From contig CM061106.1 of the NCBI GenBank assembly GCA_030770545.1, positions 18,249,001 to 18,313,000 of the forward strand: DNA of 64,000 nt, given 5' to 3'. This DNA comes from Macropodus opercularis. Its lineage: Eukaryota; Chordata; Actinopteri; Anabantiformes; Osphronemidae. The position numbers and the translations under genes were made by a program. Shown here piece by piece: positions 24,307 to 37,800 of this stretch. Under the pieces are notes generated by a model. The model saw only the letters and a list, made by a program, of their open reading frames with translations, was not told the DNA's origin and did not search any database. Each line of letters begins with the position of its first letter. Position 1 is the stretch's first letter.

Positions 24307-27261
24307 CAGAACAGGCGATTCTAAGCGTTTTGGCACTGTTTCCAACCTCAGTGATGCTTTAAGCTGCTGCATCTTATTGCAAGCAATGCCAAACACGTTT
24401 TTGTGCTAGATATCATCCAAATACATCCCTGAAGCAGGCAAACACCTTTAAAATGCATTAAAATTACATTGACCAAAGTAGTGTTCATTTGGTCTGAAAT
24501 GCACAGAACAGGCGATTCTAAGCGTTTTGGCACTGTTTCCAACCTCAGTGATGCTTTAAGCTGCTGCATCTTATTGCAAGCAATGCCAAACAAGTTTTTG
24601 CGCTAGATATGATCCAAATACATCCCTGAAGCAGGCAAACACCTTTAAAATGCACTAAAATTACTTTGACCAAAGTAGTGTTCATTTGGTCTGAAATGCA
24701 CAGAACAGGCGATTCTAAGCGTTTTGGCACTGTTTCCAGCCTCAGTGATGCTTTAAGCTGCTGCATCTTATTGCAAGCAATGCCAAACAAGTTTTTGTAC
24801 TAGATATCATCCAAATACATCCCTGAAGTAGGCAAACACCTTTAAAATGCATTAAAATTACTTTGACCAAAGTAGTGTTCATTTGGTCTGAAATGCACAG
24901 AACAGGCGATTCCAAGCGTTTTGGCACTGTTTCCAACCTCAGTGATGCTTTAAGCTGCTGCATCTTATTGCAAGCAATGCCAAACAAGTTTTTGTGCTAG
25001 ATATCATCCAAATACATCCCTGAAGCAGGCAAACACCTTTAAAATGCATTAAAATTACATTGACCAAAGTAGAGTTCATTTGGTCTGAAATGCACAGAAC
25101 AGGCGATTCTAAGCGTTTTGGCACTGTTTCCAACCTCAGTGATGCTTTAAGCTGCTGCATCTTATTGCAAGCAATGCCAAACAAGTTTTTGTGCTAGATA
25201 TGATCTAAATACATCCCTGAAGCAGGCAAACACCTTTAAAATGCATTAAAATCACATTGACCAAAGTAGTGTTCATTTGGTCTGAAATGCACAGAACAGG
25301 CGATTCTAAGCGTTTTGGCACTGTTTCCAACCTCAGTGATGCTTTAAGCTGCTGCATCTTATTGCAAGCAATGCCAAACAAGTTTTTGTGCTAGATATGA
25401 TCTAAATACATCCCTGAAGCAGGCAAACACCTTTAAAATGCATTAAAATCACATTGACCAAAGTAGTGTTCATTTGGTCTGAAATGCACAGAACAGGCGA
25501 TTCTAAGCGTTTTGGCACTGTTTCCAACCTCAGTGATGCTTTAAGCTGCTGCAGCTTCTTGCAAGCAATGCCAAACAATTTTTTGTGCTAGATATGATCC
25601 AAATACATCCCTGAAGCAGGCAAACACCTTTAAAATGCATTAAAATTATTTTGACCAAAGTAGTGTTCATTTGGTCACAAATGCACAGAACAGGCGATTC
25701 TAAGCGTTTTGGCACTGTTTCCAACCTCAGTGATGCTTTAAGCTGCTGCAGCTTCTTGCAAGCAATGCCAAACAATTTTTTGTGCTAGATATGATCCAAA
25801 TACATCCCTGAAGCAGGCAAACACCTTTAAAATGCATTAAAATTATTTTGACCAAAGTAGTGTTCATTTGGTCACAAATGCACAGAACAGGCGATTCTAA
25901 GCGTTTTGGCACTGTTTCCAACCTCAGTGATGCTTTAAGCTGCTGCATCTTATTGCAAGCAATGCCAAACACGTTTTTGTGCTAGATATCATCCAAATAC
26001 ATCCCTGAAGCAGGCAAACACCTTTAAAATGCATTAAAATTACATTGACCAAAGTAGTGTTCATTTGGTCTGAAATGCACAGAACAGGCGATTCTAAGCG
26101 TTTTGGCACTATTTCCAGCCTCAGTGATGCTTTAAGCTGCTGCATCTTATTACAAGCAATGCCAAACAAGTTTTTGTGCTAGATATGATCTAAATACATC
26201 CCTGAAGCAGGCAAACACCTTAGACATGCATTAAATTTACTTTGACCAAAGTAGTGTTCATTTGGTCTGAAATGCACAGAACAGGCGATTCTAAGCGTTT
26301 TGGCACTGTTTCCAACCTCAGTGATGCTTTAAGCTGCTGCATCTTATTGCAAGCAAAGCCAAACAAGTTTTTGTGCTAGATATGATCCAAATACATCCCT
26401 GAAGCAGGTAAACACCTTTAAAATGCATTAAAATTTTTTTGACCAAAGTAGTGTTCATTTGGTCTGAAATGCACAGAACAGGCGATTCTAAGCGTTTTGG
26501 CACTGTTTCCAACCTCAGTGATGCTTTAAGCTGCTGCATCTTATTGCAAGCAATGCCAAACAACTTTTTGTGCTAGATATGATCCAAATACATCCCTGAA
26601 GCAGGCAAACACCTTTAAAATGCATTAAAATTACTTTGACCAAAGTAGTGTTCATTAGGTCTAAAATGCACAGAACAGGCGATTCTAAGCGTTTTGGCAC
26701 TATTTCCAGCCTCAGTGATGCTTTAAGCTGCTGCATCTTATTACAAGCAATGCCAAACAAGTTTTTGTGCTAGATATGATCTAAATACATCCCTGAAGCA
26801 GAAAAACACCTTTAAAATGCATTAAAATTACATTGACCAAAGTAGTGTTCATTTGGTCTGAAATGCACAGAACAGGCGATTCTAAGCGTTTTGGCACTGT
26901 TTCCAACCTCAGTGATGCTTTAAGCTGCTGCATCTTATTGCAAGCAATGCCAAACAAGTTTTTGTGCTGGATATGATCCAAATACATCCCTGAAGCAGGC
27001 AAACACCTTTAAAATGCATTAAAATTACTTTGACAAAAGTAGTGTTCATTTGGTCTGAAATGCACAGAACAGGCGATTCTAAGCGTTTTGGCACTGTTTC
27101 CAACCTCAGTGATGCTTTAAGCTGCTGCAGCTTCTTGCAAGCAATGCCAAACAATTTTTTGTGCTAGATATGATCCAAATACATCCCTGAAGCAGGCAAA
27201 CACCTTTAAAATGCATTAAAATTATTTTGACCAAAGTAGTGTTCATTTGGTCACAAATGCA
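24307..27261. repeat. 25-monomer unit, third partial copy (15 monomers)
   Basis: Monomers from 24307 follow 13670 onward at an offset of 10,637, with the GCGCTAG, GTACTAG, GATTCCAAGCG and AGAGTTC markers in the same order. Between 25095 and 25882 the order changes: two identical monomers with AAAATCACATTG (25095 and 25292) are followed by two identical monomers with GCAGCTTCTTGC and TTTGGTCAC (25489 and 25686). From 25883 the usual order resumes, with GCAAAGCC near 26355 and GCAGAAAAAC near 26799. Confidence 0.85.
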
Positions 27262-28761
27262 CAGAACAGGCGATTCTAAGCGTTTTGGCACTGTTTCCAA
27301 CCTTAGTGATGCTTTAAGCTGCTGCATCTTATTGCAAGCAATGCCAAACACGTTTTTGTGCTAGATATCATCCAAATACATCCCTGAAGCAGGCAAACAC
27401 CTTTAAAATGCATTAAAATTACATTGACCAAAGTAGTGTTCATTAGGTCTAAAATGCACAGAACAGGCGATTCTAAGCGTTTTGGCACTATTTCCAGCCT
27501 CAGTGATGCTTTAAGCTGCTGCATCTTATTACAAGCAATGCCAAACAAGTTTTTGTGCTAGATATGATCTAAATACATCCCTGAAGCAGGCAAACACCTT
27601 AGACATGCATTAAATTTACTTTGACCAAAGTAGTGTTCATTTGGTCTGAAATGCACAGAACAGGCGATTCTAAGCGTTTTGGCACTGTTTCCAACCTCAG
27701 TGATGCTTTAAGCTGCTGCATCTTATTGCAAGCAATGCCAAACAAGTTTTTGTGCTAGATATCATCCAAATACATCCCTGAAGCAGGCAAACACCTTTAA
27801 AATGCATTAAAATTACATTGACCAAAGTAGTGTTCATTTGGTCTGAAATGCACAGAACAGGCGATTCTAAGCGTTTTGGCACTGTTTCCAACCTCAGTGA
27901 TGCTTTAAGCTGCTGCATCTTATTGCAAGCAATGCCAAACAAGTTTTTGTGCTAAATATGATCTAAATACATCCCTGAAGCAGGCAAACACCTTAGACAT
28001 GCATTAAATTTACTTTGACAAAAGTAGTGTTCATTTGGTCTGAAATGCACAGAACAGGCGATTCTAAGCGTTTTGGCACTGTTTCCAACCTCAGTGATGC
28101 TTTAAGCTGCTGCATCTTATTGCAAGCAATGCCAAACAAGTTTTTGTGCTAGATATGATCCAAATACATCCCTGAAGCAGGCAAACACCTTTAAAATGCA
28201 TTAAAATTATTTTGACCAAAGTAGTGTTCATTTGGTCTGAAATGCACAGAACAGGCGATTCTAAGCGTTTTGGCACTGTTTCCAACCTCAGTGATGCTTT
28301 AAGCTGCTGCATCTTATTGCAAGCAATGCCAAACACGTTTTTGTGCTAGATATCATCCAAATACATCCCTGAAGCAGGCAAACACCTTAGACATGCATTA
28401 AATTTACTTTGACCAAAGTAGTGTTCATTTGGTCTGAAATGCACAGAACAGGCGATTCTAAGCGTTTTGGCACTGTTTCCAGCCTCAGTGATGCTTTAAG
28501 CTGCTGCATCTTATTGCAAGCAATGCCAAACAAGTTTTTGTACTAGATATCATCCAAATACATCCCTGAAGTAGGCAAACACCTTTAAAATGCATTAAAA
28601 TTACTTTGACCAAAGTAGTGTTCATTTGGTCTGAAATGCACAGAACAGGCGATTCCAAGCGTTTTGGCACTGTTTCCAACCTCAGTGATGCTTTAAGCTG
28701 CTGCATCTTATTGCAAGCAATGCCAAACAATTTTTTGTGCTAGATATGATCCAAATACATC
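27262..28761. repeat. Lead-in segment shared with the interior of the 31-monomer unit
   Basis: The variants match 32581 onward at an offset of 5,319 bp (27 monomers). Markers are CCTTAGTGATG near 27302, CATTAGGTCTAAAATG near 27441, CTAAATATGATC near 27952 and GTACTAG near 28539. Near 28735 it changes to AACAATTTTTT and then joins the 31-monomer unit. Confidence 0.8.
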
Positions 28762-31700
28762 CCTGAAGCAGGCAAACACCTTTAAAATGCATTAAAATTA
28801 CATTGACCAAAGTAGTGTTCATTTGGTCTGAAATGCACAGAACAGGCGATTCTAAGCGTTTTGGCACTAATTCCAGCCTCAGTGATGCTTTAAGCTGCTG
28901 CATCTTATTACAAGCAATGCCAAACAAGTTTTTGTGCTAGATATGATCTAAATACATCCCTGAAGCAGGCAAACACCTTAGACATGCATTAAATTTACTT
29001 TGACCAAAGTAGTGTTCATTTGGTCTGAAATGCACAGAACAGGCGATTCTAAGCGTTTTGGCACTGTTTCCAACCTCAGTGATGCTTTAAGCTGCTGCAT
29101 CTTATTGCAAGCAAAGCCAAACAAGTTTTTGTGCTAGATATGATCCAAATACATCCCTGAAGCAGGTAAACACCTTTAAAATGCATTAAAATTTTTTTGA
29201 CCAAAGTAGTGTTCATTTGGTCTGAAATGCACAGAACAGGCGATTCTAAGCGTTTTGGCACTGTTTCCAACCTCAGTGATGCTTTAAGCTGCTGCATCTT
29301 ATTGCAAGCAATGCCAAACAACTTTTTGTGCTAGATATGATCCAAATACATCCCTGAAGCAGGCAAACACCTTTAAAATGCATTAAAATTACTTTGACCA
29401 AAGTAGTGTTCATTTGGTCTGAAATGCACAGAACAGGCGATTCTAAGCGTTTTGGCACTGTTTCCAACCTCAGTGATGCTTTAAGCTGCTGCATCTTATT
29501 GCAAGCAATGCCAAACAACTTTTTGTGCTAGATATGATCCAAATACATCCCTGAAGCAGGCAAACACCTTTAAAATGCATTAAAATTACTTTGACCAAAG
29601 TAGTGTTCATTAGGTCTAAAATGCACAGAACAGGCGATTCTAAGCGTTTTGGCACTATTTCCAGCCTCAGTGATGCTTTAAGCTGCTGCATCTTATTACA
29701 AGCAATGCCAAACAAGTTTTTGTGCTAGATATGATCTAAATACATCCCTGAAGCAGAAAAACACCTTTAAAATGCATTAAAATTACATTGACCAAAGTAG
29801 TGTTCATTTGGTCTGAAATGCACAGAACAGGCGATTCTAAGCGTTTTGGCACTGTTTCCAACCTCAGTGATGCTTTAAGCTGCTGCATCTTATTGCAAGC
29901 AATGCCAAACAAGTTTTTGTGCTGGATATGATCCAAATACATCCCTGAAGCAGGCAAACACCTTTAAAATGCATTAAAATTACTTTGACAAAAGTAGTGT
30001 TCATTTGGTCACAAATGCACAGAACAGGCGATTCTAAGCGTTTTGGCACTGTTTCCAACCTCAGTGATGCTTTAAGCTGCTGCATCTTATTGCAAGCAAT
30101 GCCAAACAAGTTTTTGTGCTAGATATGATCCAAATACATCCCTGAAGCAGGCAAACACCTTTAAAATGCATTAAAATTATTTTGACCAAAGTAGTGTTCA
30201 TTTGGTCTGAAATGCACAGAACAGGCGATTCTAAGCGTTTTGGCACTGTTTCCAACCTTAGTGATGCTTTAAGCTGCTGCATCTTATTGCAAGCAATGCC
30301 AAACAAGTTTTTGTGCTAGATATGATCCAAATACATCCCTGAAGCAGGCAAACACCTTTAAAATGCATTAAAATTATTTTGACCAAAGTAGTGTTCATTT
30401 GGTCTGAAATGCACAGAACAGGCGATTCTAAGCGTTTTGGCACTGTTTCCAACCTCAGTGATGCTTTAAGCTGCTGCATCTTATTGCAAGCAATGCCAAA
30501 CACGTTTTTGTGCTAGATATCATCCAAATACATCCCTGAAGCAGGCAAACACCTTAGACATGCATTAAATTTACTTTGACCAAAGTAGTGTTCATTTGGT
30601 CTGAAATGCACAGAACAGGCGATTCTAAGCGTTTTGGCACTGTTTCCAGCCTCAGTGATGCTTTAAGCTGCTGCATCTTATTGCAAGCAATGCCAAACAA
30701 GTTTTTGTACTAGATATCATCCAAATACATCCCTGAAGTAGGCAAACACCTTTAAAATGCATTAAAATTACTTTGACCAAAGTAGTGTTCATTTGGTCTG
30801 AAATGCACAGAACAGGCGATTCCAAGCGTTTTGGCACTGTTTCCAACCTCAGTGATGCTTTAAGCTGCTGCATCTTATTGCAAGCAATGCCAAACAATTT
30901 TTTGTGCTAGATATGATCCAAATACATCCCTGAAGCAGGCAAACACCTTTAAAATGCATTAAAATTATTTTGACCAAAGTAGTGTTCATTTGGTCACAAA
31001 TGCACAGAACAGGCGATTCTAAGCGTTTTGGCACTGTTTCCAACCTCAGTGATGCTTTAAGCTGCTGCATCTTATTGCAAGCAATGCCAAACACGTTTTT
31101 GTGCTAGATATCATCCAAATACATCCCTGAAGCAGGCAAACACCTTTAAAATGCATTAAAATTACATTGACCAAAGTAGTGTTCATTTGGTCTGAAATGC
31201 ACAGAACAGGCGATTCTAAGCGTTTTGGCACTATTTCCAGCCTCAGTGATGCTTTAAGCTGCTGCATCTTATTACAAGCAATGCCAAACAAGTTTTTGTG
31301 CTAGATATGATCTAAATACATCCCTGAAGCAGGCAAACACCTTAGACATGCATTAAATTTACTTTGACCAAAGTAGTGTTCATTTGGTCTGAAATGCACA
31401 GAACAGGCGATTCTAAGCGTTTTGGCACTGTTTCCAACCTCAGTGATGCTTTAAGCTGCTGCATCTTATTGCAAGCAAAGCCAAACAAGTTTTTGTGCTA
31501 GATATGATCCAAATACATCCCTGAAGCAGGTAAACACCTTTAAAATGCATTAAAATTTTTTTGACCAAAGTAGTGTTCATTTGGTCTGAAATGCACAGAA
31601 CAGGCGATTCTAAGCGTTTTGGCACTGTTTCCAACCTCAGTGATGCTTTAAGCTGCTGCATCTTATTGCAAGCAATGCCAAACAACTTTTTGTGCTAGAT

Positions 31701-34700
31701 ATGATCCAAATACATCCCTGAAGCAGGCAAACACCTTTAAAATGCATTAAAATTACTTTGACCAAAGTAGTGTTCATTAGGTCTAAAATGCACAGAACAG
31801 GCGATTCTAAGCGTTTTGGCACTATTTCCAGCCTCAGTGATGCTTTAAGCTGCTGCATCTTATTACAAGCAATGCCAAACAAGTTTTTGTGCTAGATATG
31901 ATCTAAATACATCCCTGAAGCAGAAAAACACCTTTAAAATGCATTAAAATTACATTGACCAAAGTAGTGTTCATTTGGTCTGAAATGCACAGAACAGGCG
32001 ATTCTAAGCGTTTTGGCACTGTTTCCAACCTCAGTGATGCTTTAAGCTGCTGCATCTTATTGCAAGCAATGCCAAACAAGTTTTTGTGCTGGATATGATC
32101 CAAATACATCCCTGAAGCAGGCAAACACCTTTAAAATGCATTAAAATTACTTTGACAAAAGTAGTGTTCATTTGGTCTGAAATGCACAGAACAGGCGATT
32201 CTAAGCGTTTTGGCACTGTTTCCAACCTCAGTGATGCTTTAAGCTGCTGCAGCTTCTTGCAAGCAATGCCAAACAATTTTTTGTGCTAGATATGATCCAA
32301 ATACATCCCTGAAGCAGGCAAAAACCTTTAAAATGCATTAAAATTATTTTGACCAAAGTAGTGTTCATTTGGTCACAAATGCACAGAACAGGCGATTCTA
32401 AGCGTTTTGGCACTGTTTCCAACCTCAGTGATGCTTTAAGCTGCTGCATCTTATTGCAAGCAATGCCAAACAAGTTTTTGTGCTAGATATGATCCAAATA
32501 CATCCCTGAAGCAGGCAAACACCTTTAAAATGCATTAAAATTATTTTGACCAAAGTAGTGTTCATTTGGTCTGAAATGCACAGAACAGGCGATTCTAAGC
32601 GTTTTGGCACTGTTTCCAACCTTAGTGATGCTTTAAGCTGCTGCATCTTATTGCAAGCAATGCCAAACACGTTTTTGTGCTAGATATCATCCAAATACAT
32701 CCCTGAAGCAGGCAAACACCTTTAAAATGCATTAAAATTACATTGACCAAAGTAGTGTTCATTAGGTCTAAAATGCACAGAACAGGCGATTCTAAGCGTT
32801 TTGGCACTATTTCCAGCCTCAGTGATGCTTTAAGCTGCTGCATCTTATTACAAGCAATGCCAAACAAGTTTTTGTGCTAGATATGATCTAAATACATCCC
32901 TGAAGCAGGCAAACACCTTAGACATGCATTAAATTTACTTTGACCAAAGTAGTGTTCATTTGGTCTGAAATGCACAGAACAGGCGATTCTAAGCGTTTTG
33001 GCACTGTTTCCAACCTCAGTGATGCTTTAAGCTGCTGCATCTTATTGCAAGCAATGCCAAACAAGTTTTTGTGCTAGATATCATCCAAATACATCCCTGA
33101 AGCAGGCAAACACCTTTAAAATGCATTAAAATTACATTGACCAAAGTAGTGTTCATTTGGTCTGAAATGCACAGAACAGGCGATTCTAAGCGTTTTGGCA
33201 CTGTTTCCAACCTCAGTGATGCTTTAAGCTGCTGCATCTTATTGCAAGCAATGCCAAACAAGTTTTTGTGCTAAATATGATCTAAATACATCCCTGAAGC
33301 AGGCAAACACCTTAGACATGCATTAAATTTACTTTGACAAAAGTAGTGTTCATTTGGTCTGAAATGCACAGAACAGGCGATTCTAAGCGTTTTGGCACTG
33401 TTTCCAACCTCAGTGATGCTTTAAGCTGCTGCATCTTATTGCAAGCAATGCCAAACAAGTTTTTGTGCTAGATATGATCCAAATACATCCCTGAAGCAGG
33501 CAAACACCTTTAAAATGCATTAAAATTATTTTGACCAAAGTAGTGTTCATTTGGTCTGAAATGCACAGAACAGGCGATTCTAAGCGTTTTGGCACTGTTT
33601 CCAACCTCAGTGATGCTTTAAGCTGCTGCATCTTATTGCAAGCAATGCCAAACACGTTTTTGTGCTAGATATCATCCAAATACATCCCTGAAGCAGGCAA
33701 ACACCTTAGACATGCATTAAATTTACTTTGACCAAAGTAGTGTTCATTTGGTCTGAAATGCACAGAACAGGCGATTCTAAGCGTTTTGGCACTGTTTCCA
33801 GCCTCAGTGATGCTTTAAGCTGCTGCATCTTATTGCAAGCAATGCCAAACAAGTTTTTGTACTAGATATCATCCAAATACATCCCTGAAGTAGGCAAACA
33901 CCTTTAAAATGCATTAAAATTACTTTGACCAAAGTAGTGTTCATTTGGTCTGAAATGCACAGAACAGGCGATTCCAAGCGTTTTGGCACTGTTTCCAACC
34001 TCAGTGATGCTTTAAGCTGCTGCATCTTATTGCAAGCAATGCCAAACAATTTTTTGTGCTAGATATGATCCAAATACATCCCTGAAGCAGGCAAACACCT
34101 TTAAAATGCATTAAAATTATTTTGACCAAAGTAGTGTTCATTTGGTCACAAATGCACAGAACAGGCGATTCTAAGCGTTTTGGCACTGTTTCCAACCTCA
34201 GTGATGCTTTAAGCTGCTGCATCTTATTGCAAGCAATGCCAAACACGTTTTTGTGCTAGATATCATCCAAATACATCCCTGAAGCAGGCAAACACCTTAG
34301 ACATGCATTAAATTTACTTTGACCAAAGTAGTGTTCATTTGGTCTGAAATGCACAGAACAGGCGATTCTAAGCGTTTTGGCACTGTTTCCAGCCTCAGTG
34401 ATGCTTTAAGCTGCTGCATCTTATTGCAAGCAATGCCAAACAAGTTTTTGTACTAGATATCATCCAAATACATCCCTGAAGTAGGCAAACACCTTTAAAA
34501 TGCATTAAAATTACTTTGACCAAAGTAGTGTTCATTTGGTCTGAAATGCACAGAACAGGCGATTCCAAGCGTTTTGGCACTGTTTCCAACCTCAGTGATG
34601 CTTTAAGCTGCTGCATCTTATTGCAAGCAATGCCAAACAATTTTTTGTGCTAGATATGATCCAAATACATCCCTGAAGCAGGCAAACACCTTTAAAATGC

Positions 34701-34868
34701 ATTAAAATTATTTTGACCAAAGTAGTGTTCATTTGGTCACAAATGCACAGAACAGGCGATTCTAAGCGTTTTGGCACTGTTTCCAACCTCAGTGATGCTT
34801 TAAGCTGCTGCATCTTATTGCAAGCAATGCCAAACACGTTTTTGTGCTAGATATCATCCAAATACATC
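28762..34868. repeat. 31-monomer higher-order unit, first copy (6,107 bp)
   Basis: The succession of variants from about 28762 is repeated from about 34869 at an offset of 6,107 bp, exactly 31 x 197. Shared private markers include CACTAATTCC near 28865, GCAAAGCC near 29112, two consecutive AACAACTTTTT monomers near 29320 and 29517, GCAAAAACC near 32319, and CTAAATATG near 33272. Near the end, 33763-34353 and 34354-34944 form a three-monomer duplication (591 bp) with GTACTAG and GATTCCAAGCG. Boundaries are set by where the match begins and ends, to within one monomer. Confidence 0.9.
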
Positions 34869-37800
34869 CCTGAAGCAGGCAAACACCTTTAAAATGCATT
34901 AAAATTACATTGACCAAAGTAGTGTTCATTTGGTCTGAAATGCACAGAACAGGCGATTCTAAGCGTTTTGGCACTAATTCCAGCCTCAGTGATGCTTTAA
35001 GCTGCTGCATCTTATTACAAGCAATGCCAAACAAGTTTTTGTGCTAGATATGATCTAAATACATCCCTGAAGCAGGCAAACACCTTAGACATGCATTAAA
35101 TTTACTTTGACCAAAGTAGTGTTCATTTGGTCTGAAATGCACAGAACAGGCGATTCTAAGCGTTTTGGCACTGTTTCCAACCTCAGTGATGCTTTAAGCT
35201 GCTGCATCTTATTGCAAGCAAAGCCAAACAAGTTTTTGTGCTAGATATGATCCAAATACATCCCTGAAGCAGGTAAACACCTTTAAAATGCATTAAAATT
35301 TTTTTGACCAAAGTAGTGTTCATTTGGTCTGAAATGCACAGAACAGGCGATTCTAAGCGTTTTGGCACTGTTTCCAACCTCAGTGATGCTTTAAGCTGCT
35401 GCATCTTATTGCAAGCAATGCCAAACAACTTTTTGTGCTAGATATGATCCAAATACATCCCTGAAGCAGGCAAACACCTTTAAAATGCATTAAAATTACT
35501 TTGACCAAAGTAGTGTTCATTTGGTCTGAAATGCACAGAACAGGCGATTCTAAGCGTTTTGGCACTGTTTCCAACCTCAGTGATGCTTTAAGCTGCTGCA
35601 TCTTATTGCAAGCAATGCCAAACAACTTTTTGTGCTAGATATGATCCAAATACATCCCTGAAGCAGGCAAACACCTTTAAAATGCATTAAAATTACTTTG
35701 ACCAAAGTAGTGTTCATTAGGTCTAAAATGCACAGAACAGGCGATTCTAAGCGTTTTGGCACTATTTCCAGCCTCAGTGATGCTTTAAGCTGCTGCATCT
35801 TATTACAAGCAATGCCAAACAAGTTTTTGTGCTAGATATGATCTAAATACATCCCTGAAGCAGAAAAACACCTTTAAAATGCATTAAAATTACATTGACC
35901 AAAGTAGTGTTCATTTAGTCTGAAATGCACAGAACAGGCGATTCTAAGCGTTTTGGCACTGTTTCCAACCTCAGTGATGCTTTAAGCTGCTGCATCTTAT
36001 TGCAAGCAATGCCAAACAAGTTTTTGTGCTGGATATGATCCAAATACATCCCTGAAGCAGGCAAACACCTTTAAAATGCATTAAAATTACTTTGACAAAA
36101 GTAGTGTTCATTTGGTCACAAATGCACAGAACAGGCGATTCTAAGCGTTTTGGCACTGTTTCCAACCTCAGTGATGCTTTAAGCTGCTGCATCTTATTGC
36201 AAGCAATGCCAAACAAGTTTTTGTGCTAGATATGATCCAAATACATCCCTGAAGCAGGCAAACACCTTTAAAATGCATTAAAATTATTTTGACCAAAGTA
36301 GTGTTCATTTGGTCTGAAATGCACAGAACAGGCGATTCTAAGCGTTTTGGCACTGTTTCCAACCTTAGTGATGCTTTAAGCTGCTGCATCTTATTGCAAG
36401 CAATGCCAAACAAGTTTTTGTGCTAGATATGATCCAAATACATCCCTGAAGCAGGCAAACACCTTTAAAATGCATTAAAATTATTTTGACCAAAGTAGTG
36501 TTCATTTGGTCTGAAATGCACAGAACAGGCGATTCTAAGCGTTTTGGCACTGTTTCCAACCTCAGTGATGCTTTAAGCTGCTGCATCTTATTGCAAGCAA
36601 TGCCAAACACGTTTTTGTGCTAGATATCATCCAAATACATCCCTGAAGCAGGCAAACACCTTAGACATGCATTAAATTTACTTTGACCAAAGTAGTGTTC
36701 ATTTGGTCTGAAATGCACAGAACAGGCGATTCTAAGCGTTTTGGCACTGTTTCCAGCCTCAGTGATGCTTTAAGCTGCTGCATCTTATTGCAAGCAATGC
36801 CAAACAAGTTTTTGTACTAGATATCATCCAAATACATCCCTGAAGTAGGCAAACACCTTTAAAATGCATTAAAATTACTTTGACCAAAGTAGTGTTCATT
36901 TGGTCTGAAATGCACAGAACAGGCGATTCCAAGCGTTTTGGCACTGTTTCCAACCTCAGTGATGCTTTAAGCTGCTGCATCTTATTGCAAGCAATGCCAA
37001 ACAATTTTTTGTGCTAGATATGATCCAAATACATCCCTGAAGCAGGCAAACACCTTTAAAATGCATTAAAATTATTTTGACCAAAGTAGTGTTCATTTGG
37101 TCACAAATGCACAGAACAGGCGATTCTAAGCGTTTTGGCACTGTTTCCAACCTCAGTGATGCTTTAAGCTGCTGCATCTTATTGCAAGCAATGCCAAACA
37201 CGTTTTTGTGCTAGATATCATCCAAATACATCCCTGAAGCAGGCAAACACCTTTAAAATGCATTAAAATTACATTGACCAAAGTAGTGTTCATTTGGTCT
37301 GAAATGCACAGAACAGGCGATTCTAAGCGTTTTGGCACTATTTCCAGCCTCAGTGATGCTTTAAGCTGCTGCATCTTATTACAAGCAATGCCAAACAAGT
37401 TTTTGTGCTAGATATGATCTAAATACATCCCTGAAGCAGGCAAACACCTTAGACATGCATTAAATTTACTTTGACCAAAGTAGTGTTCATTTGGTCTGAA
37501 ATGCACAGAACAGGCGATTCTAAGCGTTTTGGCACTGTTTCCAACCTCAGTGATGCTTTAAGCTGCTGCATCTTATTGCAAGCAAAGCCAAACAAGTTTT
37601 TGTGCTAGATATGATCCAAATACATCCCTGAAGCAGGTAAACACCTTTAAAATGCATTAAAATTTTTTTGACCAAAGTAGTGTTCATTTGGTCTGAAATG
37701 CACAGAACAGGCGATTCTAAGCGTTTTGGCACTGTTTCCAACCTCAGTGATGCTTTAAGCTGCTGCATCTTATTGCAAGCAATGCCAAACAACTTTTTGT

